Notes: generated by a model not told the origin, from the sequence alone. Positions 44,842 to 54,931 are shown, counted from the stretch's first letter. The stretch: DNA of 64,000 nucleotides from Pseudodesulfovibrio sp. (GCA_016342345.1 JAEINO010000008.1:1-64000); one strand, 5' to 3'. Numbers and translations are program-made.

Positions 44842-46758
44842 TTATCTGCTCTTTTTCAGCCTTATTTTGTTGTCGATTATCAGCATGCCATTCTCCAGTT
44901 TCCATTTCATGGAAGTTGGCGGAGCACCAACAAGGTTCCAGATCATTATGTCGCCGTTGAATGTGTACGTTCCCTTCTGGGCAGCGAGGACCGGATTCAT
45001 GGAGCCTTTGGGAATGTTCTTCAGGACTTCCGGGGTTAACCTTGAGTTGAAATCGAAGTTGCCGTTCTTGTTGAGGACTACCGTGTACAGGGCTTGGGGC
45101 ATTCCATCGTGAAAGCCTTTCCATGTTCCGATTAGGGCAGGGATAATGACGTTTTTAAGGACGATGGGGGCCGCAGGCTTGATGCCTTTGGACTCAAGGA
45201 GCGAGGCGTTGCCCTTATTGCCGGAGCGTTTGGCGTAACTCATGACCGATTCGCCTGCGCCGTTTTTCAACTGGGCGTTGGCACCTTTGTCGAGCAGAAG
45301 TTTCAGAAGCTTTTTATTGCCGGTGCCTGCCGCCAGCATCAAGGCCGTTTCGCCCTTGTCGTTGACGACATCGAGATTTGCCCCTTTATCAACCAGCAAG
45401 GCCCCTTTCTCATATGCGTTCGACTGGTCGGAGCACGTGGCGGCAGCCATGAGTGCGGTTCTTCCGTTTGAAGACTGAAAGTCGATGTTGCCCTTGTTTT
45501 TCACAAGGTATTTGATGATGGCGAGGTTGTCTTTGTGTTTGAAGGGGTCGGGATTCGAGGCGGCGTAGACCAGCGGAGTGACGAGGGAGTTGACAGGCGA
45601 CTTGACGTTGATCACAGCTCCTGAATCAACCAGGACCTCCACCATGTCCGCATGTGCATGAGTGACGGCTACAATAAGCGGGGTGGAACCGGATTTATCG
45701 AAAATCTCAAGATTTGCCTTGTGCTTGATCAGGAACTTGGCGAAGTCGATCTGGTTCGCGCCGGCAGCGATGTGCAGTGGCGTGCCGCCAGTGGCCAGAC
45801 TTTTGATGTCGATGCTGGCACCATTGTCCAGCAACAGCTTGCCCGCATTCACAAATCCGAATCGCGCGGCCAAGTACAGGGCGGAATAACCACCATGGCT
45901 TGTTTTGATTTGTTGCAGGTCCAGCTTAGGCTTGAGTGTTATGAACTTTTCCAGAAATTTGAAAACCGTTTTTGCATCATCGCCGCCGAGGTAGGTGATG
46001 GCTGTCATAAGCGTTGTATGGCCGTAATTGTTCACCATGTTGATATTGGCACCATTGGCGACAAGGAAATCCAAGACATCGTACCTTTTGTGCAGAAACG
46101 TTCCGATAAGCATGGATTGGCCCGTGTCGTCTGGGTGGTTGATCTTTGCACCATGGCTGTGGAGAAGTTTCACTGCCTCAAGGTCTTCCGCTTCCACAAC
46201 AAACCAGAGCGGCGTTTGGCCTGTCGTGGTCTGCGCATCGACTCTAATGCCTTTTCCCTGCGTGAGTAGTACCTTGATGGTTTCCGTGTGATCCCTTTGT
46301 GCAGCCTTGATTAACGCGGTATTTCCTCGCGCCTCAGGAGTGCTACCCGTTCGGTCTCGTGCGTTCACTTTGGCACCCTTTTGCAGCAGAATGGACACGA
46401 TCTCAGCCTGTCCCATATGTGCGGCCAGGATGAGCGGTGTACGTTCCCACTCGCCAAAGGCGTCATAGTAGGTGCCCCGCTTGTTAACGTCCAATTCAGG
46501 AGATTGCAGGAGCAGTTTTATTATCGGCTGATTCTTTTCCCGTAAAGCCCAACACAACATGGTATCCCGGTCATACACGCCGTTCACATCGTCGCCACTT
46601 GCTATGGCGGATTGCGCTCGGGCGAGGTCGTCACGGTATATGGACATGAAGAGTTCAGATTTGCCGGTATCTTTGGCGAAAGCAGCGGGCTGAGGGAAAA
46701 TCGCTCCGAATGTGAGAATAAAAGTGAGGGCTATTCCAAGAGCGCAAATCTTATTCAT
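44842..46758 (-). CDS. Exported ankyrin-repeat protein with C-terminal beta domain
   Basis: 638 residues. Start MNKICALGIALTF (46758, GGAGA upstream) gives a signal peptide cleaved near AAFAKD, so it is periplasmic. About 13 ankyrin repeats follow (G-x-TPLxxA and ALMxAA units, for example residues 110-510). The last 100 residues (LIGTWKGFHDGMPQ ... LENGMLIIDNKIRL) look like a lipocalin-like beta domain. Ankyrin repeats bind proteins; no ligand is known here. The frame begins 57 bp earlier at 46815, which would spoil the signal peptide. Confidence 0.83.
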   Translation of the reverse strand: MNKICALGIALTFILTFGAIFPQPAAFAKDTGKSELFMSIYRDDLARAQSAIASGDDVNGVYDRDTMLCWALREKNQPIIKLLLQSPELDVNKRGTYYDAFGEWERTPLILAAHMGQAEIVSILLQKGAKVNARDRTGSTPEARGNTALIKAAQRDHTETIKVLLTQGKGIRVDAQTTTGQTPLWFVVEAEDLEAVKLLHSHGAKINHPDDTGQSMLIGTFLHKRYDVLDFLVANGANINMVNNYGHTTLMTAITYLGGDDAKTVFKFLEKFITLKPKLDLQQIKTSHGGYSALYLAARFGFVNAGKLLLDNGASIDIKSLATGGTPLHIAAGANQIDFAKFLIKHKANLEIFDKSGSTPLIVAVTHAHADMVEVLVDSGAVINVKSPVNSLVTPLVYAASNPDPFKHKDNLAIIKYLVKNKGNIDFQSSNGRTALMAAATCSDQSNAYEKGALLVDKGANLDVVNDKGETALMLAAGTGNKKLLKLLLDKGANAQLKNGAGESVMSYAKRSGNKGNASLLESKGIKPAAPIVLKNVIIPALIGTWKGFHDGMPQALYTVVLNKNGNFDFNSRLTPEVLKNIPKGSMNPVLAAQKGTYTFNGDIMIWNLVGAPPTSMKWKLENGMLIIDNKIRLKKSR

Positions 46759-47012
46759 TTGGTGATTCTCCAGATTCGAAATGATGATTGTTTTCATGAA
46801 GTTCTTATTTGCCAAGTCAGAGTATGAACTTACAAGTTGCTACTCGAAATTGTTCTTTGTCCGGTTTTGTTAAGTATATGACAAAAGGGTGAATAGCTAT
46901 GATCTTGAGGCACGAAAGCATTGTGAACGAAAACGAACAAATAGAGCCGGTTCGAGTTTTTGCGCATTGCGGGGAAGTGCTCCTGGGTCAGCCTCACGAA
47001 GCAAAAAGCATA

Positions 47013-47020
47013 CCCCCCCC
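47013..47020 (+). repeat. Poly-C (8) tract next to candidate promoter
   Basis: Eight Cs end immediately before the TTGATG -35 hexamer (47021). Length changes would alter upstream DNA facing the promoter of the desaturase gene. Confidence 0.6.
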
Positions 47021-47049
47021 TTGATGCAATTCTTCAATTTGGCTATGTT
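47021..47049 (+). promoter_or_regulatory. Candidate sigma70 promoter of desaturase gene
   Basis: TTGATG (47021-47026), 17 bp, TATGTT (47044-47049); both fit the consensus moderately well. Predicted start about 47056, 47 nt before the ATG. The rest of 46759-47102 shows no gene or strong repeat. Confidence 0.45.
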
Positions 47050-47102
47050 CGAAGTCTGTATAGGTCATCCGCCTGCTTCAACCTGGGGAAAAACAAGGGC
47101 GT

Positions 47103-48113
47103 ATGGATATGAGTGATGCCAACAAATTTTCGATTCAGGTTTTGCGCACTTCATTGAAGCCGTTCGCAAAGCCGGACCTTGGCCGGGCCATATGGCAAAT
47201 TGTGGACACATTCCTGCCCTATTTCGGGCTTTGGGGATTGCTCATATATCTGCTGAAAAACGAAGCATCTTTTTTTCTGATCCTTCCGCTTTTCATTCTG
47301 GCTGCCCTGTTGCTGGTTCGTATTTTTATCATTCTTCACGATTGCGCGCATGGGGCGTTCTTCGCCTCGCGTCGAGCCAATGTGATTCTGGGCTATGTCT
47401 CAGGGTTCTTGACGTTTACCCCATTTACATACTGGCAGCGCAACCATTTGGTTCATCACGGCACTTATGCGAATCTGGATAAAAGAGGGGTGGGCGACCT
47501 GTGGACGGTGACCGTAAACGAATACCGCGAATTTTCTCCAACAAAGCGTCTTGCCTATCGTCTTTACCGCCACCCGTTCGTGTTTTTGGGAATCGGGCCT
47601 GGGTATTCATTTCTGGTTACCCAGCGTTTTTTGCACAGATGGGAGGGGAAGCACGAGCGTTTCAGTGCCATGATTACCAACGTGGCTATCGTGACGATTG
47701 TCTTTCTGGTCAGTCTGGTAATCGGCTTCAAAACTTATCTGATGATTCAGCTTCCAGTCATGCTCATCGCCGGGGCGGTCGGGGTTTGGCTGTTCTATGT
47801 ACAGCATCAATTCGAGGGTGTGTACTGGGCGCACCAGGATGAATGGGATCCTGTGAAGGCCGCCATTGACGGCAGCTCGTACTACAAGCTTCCCAAAGTC
47901 TTACAGTGGTTTACTGGGAGCATAGGTTTACACCATGTGCATCATGTTTTGCCGAGAATTCCGAATTACAGACTTCAGGAAAGCTATGACACCACCCCGG
48001 AGATGCAGACGATCCCGCCGTTGACCCTCTTGAAAAGTCTGGGATCGCTCAAACTGAATCTGTGGGATGAGGAACAGCAAAAGCTTGTCAGCTTCAAGTC
48101 ATTGAGGGGATAG
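47103..48113 (+). CDS. Fatty acid desaturase (membrane di-iron type)
   Basis: 336 residues. Three histidine boxes HDCAHGAFF, HLVHHGTYA and HHVHHVLPRIPNYRLQ bind the di-iron site of membrane desaturases, which use O2 and electrons to insert a cis double bond in acyl chains. Hydrophobic segments LWGLLIYLL, FFLILPLFILAALLLVRIFII, VAIVTIVFLVSLVIGF and LMIQLPVMLIAGAVGVWLF span the membrane. An oxygen-dependent desaturase in a presumed anaerobe is unusual. Two nearby ATGs (47103, 47109). Confidence 0.88.
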   Translation: MDMSDANKFSIQVLRTSLKPFAKPDLGRAIWQIVDTFLPYFGLWGLLIYLLKNEASFFLILPLFILAALLLVRIFIILHDCAHGAFFASRRANVILGYVSGFLTFTPFTYWQRNHLVHHGTYANLDKRGVGDLWTVTVNEYREFSPTKRLAYRLYRHPFVFLGIGPGYSFLVTQRFLHRWEGKHERFSAMITNVAIVTIVFLVSLVIGFKTYLMIQLPVMLIAGAVGVWLFYVQHQFEGVYWAHQDEWDPVKAAIDGSSYYKLPKVLQWFTGSIGLHHVHHVLPRIPNYRLQESYDTTPEMQTIPPLTLLKSLGSLKLNLWDEEQQKLVSFKSLRG

Positions 48114-48450
48114 GCTGCTCCTGCAGGGCGGGTTCTCTTTTCCCCTTTTGTCTTTTCCTGATACATCCGGTTCAGTCGTGACTTTCTAAAAAAGTCCAAA
48201 GCGCGTTTTGATCGGAAGAGCCTTTTCAGAGTGCGTGCAACAGGATGGGATTTTGTCGAGATAATCATTCAGGCAGCAATGTTATGGGGGATCGAAGGCG
48301 TCCTCTGTCATCGAGTCTACAGGCAGCAAGGAGTGTGGTCAGGACAAAGTCTGGAATTTGCCGGATGCGCAAACAAAAAGGAGTCTGGAAAACGGGTATA
48401 ATACCGTTGTTTTCCAAACCCCTTCTGGTGATTTCGAGTTTTTTGCTGGA
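48114..48450. other. Intergenic region between convergent genes
   Basis: 337 bp; no gene seen. TGGAAAAC (48386-48393) pairs with GTTTTCCA (48409-48416) around an AT-rich loop, a possible weak terminator or structured end, without a clear T tract. Confidence 0.4.
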
Positions 48451-49050
48451 TCAGTCCTTGTTTTGCCGTTCCATGTGAAGAACCCGACGGGGGCCGATGC
48501 AGGACTGCTGGCGGTGCGAAGGGATGTTGCGTTTGAGTTTGAAACCCTGTCGAACGCTTTCGCTTATGATAACTGATAATTGAGATTCCCCGACCTCCAG
48601 GATGCATTCATTGCAATGGCGGAACATGTTTGCCGTGGTATGTTCGAATTGTCCGGTGCGATGCAGGACATTGAGTGCCATGATGATGTCGTATTTCTGT
48701 TTGAACGGGGTATTGATGTCGTAGACCATGAAGCTGCATTGCGAGCGTTTTATTTCGGCCAGATATTGGCACAGATCGATTGAGCCTTTGTCCTTGTCAA
48801 CGCCCACGCCGATGGCTCCGGCCTCTTCTGCCTTGAATGTGTAGTAGCCATGCATGCACCCCCAGTCGCACAGGGTTTTGCCCTTGAAATCGACTCCGAG
48901 CTTCAGGATATTGGCCCATGCTCTGGGTGATTCCGTAAAGCCGGGAACAAGTATGTGCCCGTTGAGTTCAATGGTCTGATAAAACGGATGAAAGGATGTT
49001 GCTTCGGCAATGACCTTGAAATATTCACGGTCTTCGGGTGCGACTCCGGG
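48451..49050 (-). pseudogene. Methyltransferase part of a frame-broken fusion gene
   Basis: Minus-strand frame with EDREYFKVIAEATSFHPFYQTIEL, LCDWGCMHGYYTFKA (SAM motif I) and MALNVLHR. The only ATG in this frame (48855) lies inside motif I, and no ATG, GTG or TTG precedes the fold, so it has no natural start of its own. It becomes in-frame with the P-loop protein (49687-49025) if one base of the five-G run at 49048-49052 is removed. Read this way it is the C-terminal half of a kinase-methyltransferase fusion. The last 40 residues are basic. Confidence 0.6.
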
Positions 49051-49687
49051 GGTGGATGCTGTTTTCGTTCGCTTCGGCCCACTGGAGGATGCTCTCGTTG
49101 TCAGGTGTCTCGATAAAGCCGGGCAAAACAGGATTGAGGTGCTCCTGAAATGGTTTGTCCAACTGGCTTTGGCTTGCCACCGTATCAGTTCCTTTGAGGT
49201 TGTCCTTTGTCCATTTTATTTTGCGCAGCAGATATTGCTCCATTCGGGTTTCCCGAGGAGGATTGAGATAAAAGGGCTGCATAATGGTAAATGGCGAGTA
49301 GCGATGATTGACGGAATCCAGAAATGCTCGGTAAATGTGCGGATAGCTTATTCTGCATCCTTCCAGCACGAGGTTCTGGTAGCGGCAATGCCTTAATATT
49401 TCGACGAATTCCAGCCTGAAAGCCGTAAAGGTTTCCGGATTGCGGACCGAATCAATGTTGCCATCATATTGGTCGGCGACAGCGGAATTGATTGCATCCA
49501 GGCTGATCAATTTGTAGCCAAATTCATTGACAAGGCGTTTGGCTGCATAGCTTTTTCCGGCAGCAGGCGGACCTGCAATTACGACGACTTTGGGAGTGAA
49601 ATGATACTTCCCATTGGGCATTGGGCTTTTCTTGACCTCACCGTTTGCAGAGGTGGTACATCGTTCTTCCATTGGGTTCGTCTCCAA
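49025..49687 (-). CDS. P-loop kinase-like protein, probably N-terminal half of a fusion
   Basis: 220 codons. VVVIAGPPAAGKSYAAKRL is a Walker A loop; RLVNEFGYKLISLD and VLEGCRISYPHI resemble zeta-toxin/AAA-kinase folds. The last ten or so residues (SIHPRSRTRRP) look out of frame because the sensible continuation is the methyltransferase frame. A real stand-alone kinase is the alternative. Substrate unknown. Confidence 0.7.
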   Translation of the reverse strand: METNPMEERCTTSANGEVKKSPMPNGKYHFTPKVVVIAGPPAAGKSYAAKRLVNEFGYKLISLDAINSAVADQYDGNIDSVRNPETFTAFRLEFVEILRHCRYQNLVLEGCRISYPHIYRAFLDSVNHRYSPFTIMQPFYLNPPRETRMEQYLLRKIKWTKDNLKGTDTVASQSQLDKPFQEHLNPVLPGFIETPDNESILQWAEANENSIHPRSRTRRP

Positions 49688-49987
49688 AATAGTTTTGCTT
49701 TACAGCCGTTTGACTTGTCTGCAGCGATATACTGGCTGTATCGGAGTCCGTTTATGTTGCTGACTCATGCCGGTGCTCATGTTGCTGCACTCCAAGAGTG
49801 TGGCAAAGGTTTTTCCCGTGTCCAGATTACGTATAAACGGATACGGAAGGGAGCGTATTGCCGCTTCAGCAAAGACATGCATGTTATGTGCCAAAACCGG
49901 ATGGCGTTCTTGGGAGTTGTTTTAGCGCATTGATGGCGGAGACAGGGGGATGAGAACAGCTTTTCAAGGTCAGACAGAGTCTGTCAG
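49688..49987. other. Intergenic region
   Basis: 300 bp. I see no gene, repeat or terminator I can support. Confidence 0.4.
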
Positions 49988-50848
49988 CTATATGACCATG
50001 TCCGCCAATTGCGTTTCCGCGATCATTGGCGTGGCCTCGTATGCGGCAACAGCGGCATCCGGTGTTATTTGGGCCGGACTGAAGTCGGTCTTGAGTTTGG
50101 TGGTGAGGTTTTGGAGTTCGGCAACCTTGTCGAGTTCAGCCTTGAGTGATTCGAGAAGTTGTTCAGAGAGGCTTTCGGCATCCGCAGCGTCCGCTTGTGT
50201 GGCCTGGACGGCCTGGATGAAGAAGCGGGAGTTGAGGTCCTGGGTCGCGCTGGGATTGCCTGCGCCAGACATTGCTCCGGCATCGAAGAAGAGTTCGGTC
50301 TTGCCGTTGTCGAAGTAGTTGTTCAGCTCGGTGTTGATGCCTGTGTTGTATTTGTCCATGACAGCGTCCCCGGCAGCAATGCCGAAGTTGCGATCAATGA
50401 ACTTGAGAGTGGTCAGAAGTCCGTTGCCCAGCGTGTCTTCATTGACGCCAGATGACGTGGACTGAATGATCATTCCGGCTGCTGCTGCTGCGGTCTCGTC
50501 TCCGAAACGTTCGCGCATCCAGTCCATGGTGGAACCCAGGGAATGGCGAAGTGCGGTCACATCCTTGGGTTGCCCTTCGGCGTCCAGATCTTCGCCCATG
50601 CGACGTATGATCTCATTGGCAAAGGTGGCACCGAGGGTTTCCGGGGCTTTTTCGGGGAGTTTCCCCTGCTGTCCCGGGGCCTTGGCAAGAGGCTCGGTGG
50701 CAGGAGTCAGGCCGGCCTTGGCAGGATTGATGTTCAGGCCCTTTCCAAGGCGCAGTCCAGGCGAAGTGTTCAGCAGTGATTCGGCAGAACCAGAGGTGTT
50801 GCCCTGGTTTTTGTTTGCCTGAAGTTTCTGCATGAACCCGAGGTTCAT
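49988..50848 (-). CDS. Hypothetical protein
   Basis: 286 residues from ATG 50848 (alternatives at 50869/50875). Not recognised. Acidic and rich in Ala, Gln, Leu and Asn; low-complexity N-terminal 90 residues, then LGATFANEIIRRMGED, MRERFGDETAAAAAGMIIQSTSSGVNED, and a C-terminal coiled-coil-like Leu/Glu/Lys stretch (SEQLLESLKAELDKVAELQNL). No signal peptide or membrane segment. Probably lineage-specific. Confidence 0.6.
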   Translation of the reverse strand: MNLGFMQKLQANKNQGNTSGSAESLLNTSPGLRLGKGLNINPAKAGLTPATEPLAKAPGQQGKLPEKAPETLGATFANEIIRRMGEDLDAEGQPKDVTALRHSLGSTMDWMRERFGDETAAAAAGMIIQSTSSGVNEDTLGNGLLTTLKFIDRNFGIAAGDAVMDKYNTGINTELNNYFDNGKTELFFDAGAMSGAGNPSATQDLNSRFFIQAVQATQADAADAESLSEQLLESLKAELDKVAELQNLTTKLKTDFSPAQITPDAAVAAYEATPMIAETQLADMVI

Positions 50849-50995
50849 ATGGCTTGCCTGGATTATCATGCACATCTTATCGTCTGGTGAGTCACTATCT
50901 TTACGGTCTTGGACGAAAAAAATGAAAGAATGTGAATGGGCTGATTTTTAGGGAAGTACTGATTAATTCAATTTTCAGGAAGTGCAAAATCGAAA

Positions 50996-51026
50996 GAAGC
51001 GGGTCGCCATGGCTTCGGCCCGCTTC
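50996..51026 (-). terminator. Hairpin after CopZ-like gene
   Basis: GAAGCGGG and CCCGCTTC arms with an inner GC-rich part (CGCCATGGCTTCGG). On the minus strand it follows the stop at 51048 and is followed by TTTCGATTTT; on the plus strand TCTTTTT follows, so it may work both ways. Confidence 0.7.
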
Positions 51027-51047
51027 TCTTTTTAACCAATCCGGTAT

Positions 51048-51245
51048 TTAGTCAACCACTTCAAAACCTCTTTTGGTGATTGCTTCCTTGATTTCGTCCG
51101 CAGTAATGGGTGTGTCTTCGGTGTAGTCCACGTCACCGGACAAAAGATCAACCTGGACGTTCCTGGCCTTTAGTTTCTCCAGGGTTTCGGTCACGGATTT
51201 GACGCAATGCTGGCAGCTCATACCCTTCACTTTGACAACAGGCAT
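51048..51245 (-). CDS. CopZ-like heavy-metal-associated domain protein
   Basis: 65 residues. VKVKGMSCQHCVKSV has the CxxC of HMA copper chaperones, which carry Cu(I) to the ATPase. GFEVVD ends the ferredoxin-like fold. 73 bp after copA in the same direction, so most likely co-transcribed. Confidence 0.85.
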   Translation of the reverse strand: MPVVKVKGMSCQHCVKSVTETLEKLKARNVQVDLLSGDVDYTEDTPITADEIKEAITKRGFEVVD

Positions 51246-51318
51246 ATGCTTCTCTCCTTTTTGGGGAACATGATGGGCAGACGATATCGCTGCTTTCCCC
51301 CTGATAACATGATAATTG

Positions 51319-53805
51319 CTATCCCTTGAAAAATCTCAATCTCAGGGCGTTGCTGACAACCGTTACCGAACTCATGGCCATGGCCGTGCCTGCGATCATC
51401 GGGTTGAGGGTGGGGCCGCCGAACACGTGCAACAGGCCTGCTGCCACGGGAATGCCGATGGTGTTGAAGGCAAAAGCCCAGAACAGGTTCTGTTTTATGT
51501 TTGCCATGGTTGCCCTGGATAGGTTCAGGGCGGTCAAAAGGGTGTTCAGGTTGCTCTGCATCAGCACGACGTCCCCGGATTCAACTGCCACGTCGATGCC
51601 GGACCCCATGGCTACGCCGATATCCGCCTTGGCAAGAGCCGGGGCATCATTGATGCCGTCGCCGATCATGGCAACCTTGCGGCCCTGGGCCTGAAGCTTG
51701 TCCACTTCCTCGGCTTTGCGGTCGGGCATGACGCCAGCAATGACCATGTCGATGCCCACTTGCGCAGCCACGACCTTTGCCGTGACCTCATTGTCGCCGG
51801 TGAGCATGATCGGGGTGAGTCCGGCGGCTTTGAGCTTGCTGATGACTTCGGGTGCCTCGGCGCGTATTTCGTCGGCAATGGCAAAAATGGCGTTGAATTT
51901 GTTTTCGCTGGCAAAGTAGACCACGGTCGCACCCTGATTTGCGTAGTGGGTGATGGCGTTCTTGGCAAACTCGTCTTCTTCGAGGTTTATTTCATTGTCG
52001 AGCATGAACTCCCGGTTGCCGATGAGTACGGTCCTGTACCCGATGGTCGCCTTGATGCCCTTGCCCGGAATGGCCTCGAAACTGTCGGGCTGCGGTGCTT
52101 TCAGTTTGCGTTCCGTAGCATAGCGGACAATGGCCTGTGCAAGCGGATGTTCACTTTGGCTTTCTGCGGCAGCGGCCAGATAGGCGGCTTCGGTCTGGGC
52201 CATGGTGCCGCGAACCATGGTAATGGCACTCAGTTCGGGGCGGCCATGAGTCAGGGTGCCGGTCTTGTCGAAGATCACGGTATCGAGTGTTCCTGCTTCC
52301 TGGAGTGCGCGCCCGGACTTGATGAGTACGCCGAGTTGTGCACCGCGTCCTGTGCCGACCATGATCGATACCGGCGTTGCCAGACCCATGGCGCAGGGGC
52401 AGGCAATGACCATGACGGCCACGAAGATGCGCAGTGAAAACGGAAAGCCAGCGTTGCCGATGAAGTACCAGGCAAGGCCGGAGAGCAGGGCAATTGCCAT
52501 GACGGACGGGACGAAATAGTAGCTGATCGTGTCCGCGAGGTTGGCGATGGGGGCCTTGGACCCTTGCGCCTCCTGTACCAGACGGATGATGCGGGCCAGC
52601 ATGGTGTCCTTGCCCACGCGTTCTGCCGTGATGGTCAGTGCGCCGTGTGTGTTGAGTGTCCCGCCTGCCACAGGATCGCCGATGTCTTTTCCGACGGGCA
52701 TGGGTTCGCCGGTCAGCATGGACTCGTCCACGCTGGAGCGTCCCTCGGCCACCACACCATCAACGGGAATGCGCTCGCCAGGCTTGATTAGCAAGGTATC
52801 GCCCGGTTCGACCTCGTCAATGGAAATGGTCACCTGTTCGCCATCCTTGATGAGGGTGGCCGTGTCCGGGGCCAGCTTCATGAGTGCGCGGATGGCGTCC
52901 GAGGTCTTGATCTTGCTTTGCGCTTCGAAATACTTGCCCAGAGATATCATGGCTATGAGAACGGCTGCGGATTCGTAGTAGAGGTCCATGGCAAGGGTGG
53001 TCGCGGTCTGGAAATCACCGGTGGTGATAACAATGGTGTTCCAGAGCGAATAGAGAACGGCCGCGCCGGTTCCCATGGCTACCAGCGAGTCCATGTTTGG
53101 CCCGCCGCGCAGCAGGGCCGGGATGCCCTGGAGATAGAAATTGCGCCCCGACCAGACCACTGGCAGGGTTAGGAAAAGTTGAGCCAGCGCGAAATTGATC
53201 GGCGCATGCATGGGGTCGAGCCAGTTGGGAAGGGGCATGCCCCACATGTGGCCCATGGATAGGATAAGCAAGGGCAGGGCGAACAGGAAAGCGGGTATCA
53301 TTTCTCGTTTCTGGACGGCCAGTCTTTCCTCGGCTTCCTTGCGGCGTTGTTCGAAAGGATTGTCGGTGTCGGACTGGATTTCGGACGAGAATCCAGCATC
53401 GGCAATGGCCTGGCGGATGGTTCGAAGGGAAATCTGCGAGGAGTTGAAAGTGAAGTTTCCGGTGCTGGCTGCAAGGTTCACGGCAGCTTCGGTCACGCCT
53501 TCCAGATTTCCTGTCACGCGTTCTATGCGGGCCGAACAGGCCGCGCAGTGCATGCCGCCAAGGGAGAGGATGATTTTTTCAAGATCGGATTCGGATTGGA
53601 ATTGGGCTTCAAAGCCGAGGCCCTTGATGCGCTCTGCCACGCTTTCGAGGGTCACAACATCAGGATCATGGGTCAAGGCCATGGTCTCGGCGGCAAGATT
53701 TACGGAGACCGTTTTCACTCCATCCATTGCGCTGATAACGCGTTCGATGCGCCCGGAGCAGGCCGCGCAGTGCATTCCCTTGATTCGTGCCTGAATTGTA
53801 TTCAT
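51319..53805 (-). CDS. copA: Copper-translocating P-type ATPase
   Basis: 828 residues. Two N-terminal HMA domains with GMHCAAC (Cys13/16 and Cys87/90), TGEP at 365-368, CPC at 469-471 (transmembrane copper site) and DKTGTLT at 513-519 (phosphorylated Asp). Exports Cu(I) using ATP. ATG 53805 is preferred to 53814 because AAGGA is well spaced only for the former. The GNAT gene is divergent, 167 bp away. Confidence 0.95.
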   Translation of the reverse strand: MNTIQARIKGMHCAACSGRIERVISAMDGVKTVSVNLAAETMALTHDPDVVTLESVAERIKGLGFEAQFQSESDLEKIILSLGGMHCAACSARIERVTGNLEGVTEAAVNLAASTGNFTFNSSQISLRTIRQAIADAGFSSEIQSDTDNPFEQRRKEAEERLAVQKREMIPAFLFALPLLILSMGHMWGMPLPNWLDPMHAPINFALAQLFLTLPVVWSGRNFYLQGIPALLRGGPNMDSLVAMGTGAAVLYSLWNTIVITTGDFQTATTLAMDLYYESAAVLIAMISLGKYFEAQSKIKTSDAIRALMKLAPDTATLIKDGEQVTISIDEVEPGDTLLIKPGERIPVDGVVAEGRSSVDESMLTGEPMPVGKDIGDPVAGGTLNTHGALTITAERVGKDTMLARIIRLVQEAQGSKAPIANLADTISYYFVPSVMAIALLSGLAWYFIGNAGFPFSLRIFVAVMVIACPCAMGLATPVSIMVGTGRGAQLGVLIKSGRALQEAGTLDTVIFDKTGTLTHGRPELSAITMVRGTMAQTEAAYLAAAAESQSEHPLAQAIVRYATERKLKAPQPDSFEAIPGKGIKATIGYRTVLIGNREFMLDNEINLEEDEFAKNAITHYANQGATVVYFASENKFNAIFAIADEIRAEAPEVISKLKAAGLTPIMLTGDNEVTAKVVAAQVGIDMVIAGVMPDRKAEEVDKLQAQGRKVAMIGDGINDAPALAKADIGVAMGSGIDVAVESGDVVLMQSNLNTLLTALNLSRATMANIKQNLFWAFAFNTIGIPVAAGLLHVFGGPTLNPMIAGTAMAMSSVTVVSNALRLRFFKG

Positions 53806-53971
53806 GTATGACATGTCCTTTTCTTGCTGTTCGGTGAGGGCATATAGTGCGCATTGAGACGTCTTTTGGCAAGTGATATTGAAAATCTTTCTCAGCTAGG
53901 TGCATGGCCCGTGGCGTGTTCGGCTGTGCATCTCTTTGACGCAGGTAGTGGTTTTGGTGCAATATCTTCAA

Positions 53972-54469
53972 ATGACTACCATCGCCATTCACCCATATCG
54001 ACCAGGGGCCATTGGGGAGACCGTTCGTCACCACGCGACCTATTACCTTGAACATTGGGAATTTGATTCCCGCTTTGAAACGCAGGTGGCACGGGAACTT
54101 TCGGAGTTCATACGTCAGTTCGACCCGTTGCGCGACGGTTTTTGGTGGGCGGCCAGGGGCGAAAAATTTGCCGGAGCAGTGGCAGTGGATGGTACTCGCG
54201 GTGAAGGCGGATTGCCCCGCATTCGCTGGTTTATCGTGCCCGAAATCTTCCAGGGTGACGGTGTCGGAGCGATGCTGTTTGATCAGGCCGTGAGGTTTTG
54301 CAGGGATGGAGGATGCAAGTCCGTGTATTTGTGGACGTTTGCGGGATTGGTCGCTGCCAGGAAGCTTTATGAGCGCAACGGATTTCAGCTTGTGGAAGAG
54401 CGGCAGGGTACACCGTGGGGTCCGGTTATCACCGAACAGAAGTTCGAGTTGATCCTGGGATCGTTTTAA
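53972..54469 (+). CDS. GNAT N-acetyltransferase
   Basis: 165 residues. FIVPEIFQGDGVGAMLF is the acetyl-CoA loop and AARKLYERNGFQLVEE the end of the GNAT fold. ATYYLEHWEFDSRFETQVARELSEFIRQF matches the GNAT half of MarR-GNAT fusions, but no HTH domain is present here. The ATG at 53972 starts the fold; upstream codons in frame are unsupported. Substrate unknown. Confidence 0.78.
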   Translation: MTTIAIHPYRPGAIGETVRHHATYYLEHWEFDSRFETQVARELSEFIRQFDPLRDGFWWAARGEKFAGAVAVDGTRGEGGLPRIRWFIVPEIFQGDGVGAMLFDQAVRFCRDGGCKSVYLWTFAGLVAARKLYERNGFQLVEERQGTPWGPVITEQKFELILGSF

Positions 54470-54879
54470 ACCACGGATGCCAGCATGTTTCCAGGTGGGG
54501 GCAGGATGTCCCCGGTGCTTCTGGTGTATGCGGCCATGGCTGTTCGGATCATTTGGCGTGAAGGTTCTGCTTTGATTTGAGTCGCAGTTCCATCTCGGTA
54601 ATTCGCACCCTCGGTTCCAACTTTGGCTCGTAGGGATTCAATTTCGGCTTCGGCTTGAAAAGCCTGGGCCTGCTGGCGTTTTTGTTGGACGTCGCGGGAC
54701 AGGGACGGATCGAGTACTGTGCTGCTGGATTGGAAATCCATACCGAATTTGCCCAGTCGGAAGCCGAACGATGTCGTCTTTACCGTGGCCTGGGCCTGCG
54801 TGCATTTTTTCTCGCGCGGCTTTTCAGCCACCACGGAATTCTTGCGGTATTGATCCGAAGCGTGGGAATGAATCCTCAC
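54466..54879 (-). CDS. Small hypothetical protein
   Basis: About 137 residues from a GTG at 54879 (GGGAGAGCC upstream), or 91 from ATG 54741. Not recognised. SLSRDVQQKRQQAQAFQAEAEIESLRAKVGTEG is coiled-coil-like. The 3' end overlaps the convergent GNAT gene by 4 bp, which helps confirm both stops. Confidence 0.45.
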   Translation of the reverse strand: MRIHSHASDQYRKNSVVAEKPREKKCTQAQATVKTTSFGFRLGKFGMDFQSSSTVLDPSLSRDVQQKRQQAQAFQAEAEIESLRAKVGTEGANYRDGTATQIKAEPSRQMIRTAMAAYTRSTGDILPPPGNMLASVV

Positions 54880-54909
54880 GGCTCTCCCTCTTTTGCGACA
54901 ATCACCCAA

Positions 54910-54931
54910 CCCTTTTTTGCACAAAAAAGGG
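54910..54931. repeat. CCCTTTTTTG / CAAAAAAGGG palindrome
   Basis: Nine-base arms with a GCAC centre, near the 5' side of the small hypothetical gene. Could be a terminator for an upstream rightward transcript or a regulatory palindrome. Confidence 0.4.

Noticed and set aside
46889-47116. 75-codon frame upstream of desaturase
   Set aside because: Runs through the poly-C tract and promoter; no motif.
51760-52437. 225-codon frame antisense to copA
   Set aside because: Overlaps conserved P-type ATPase core.
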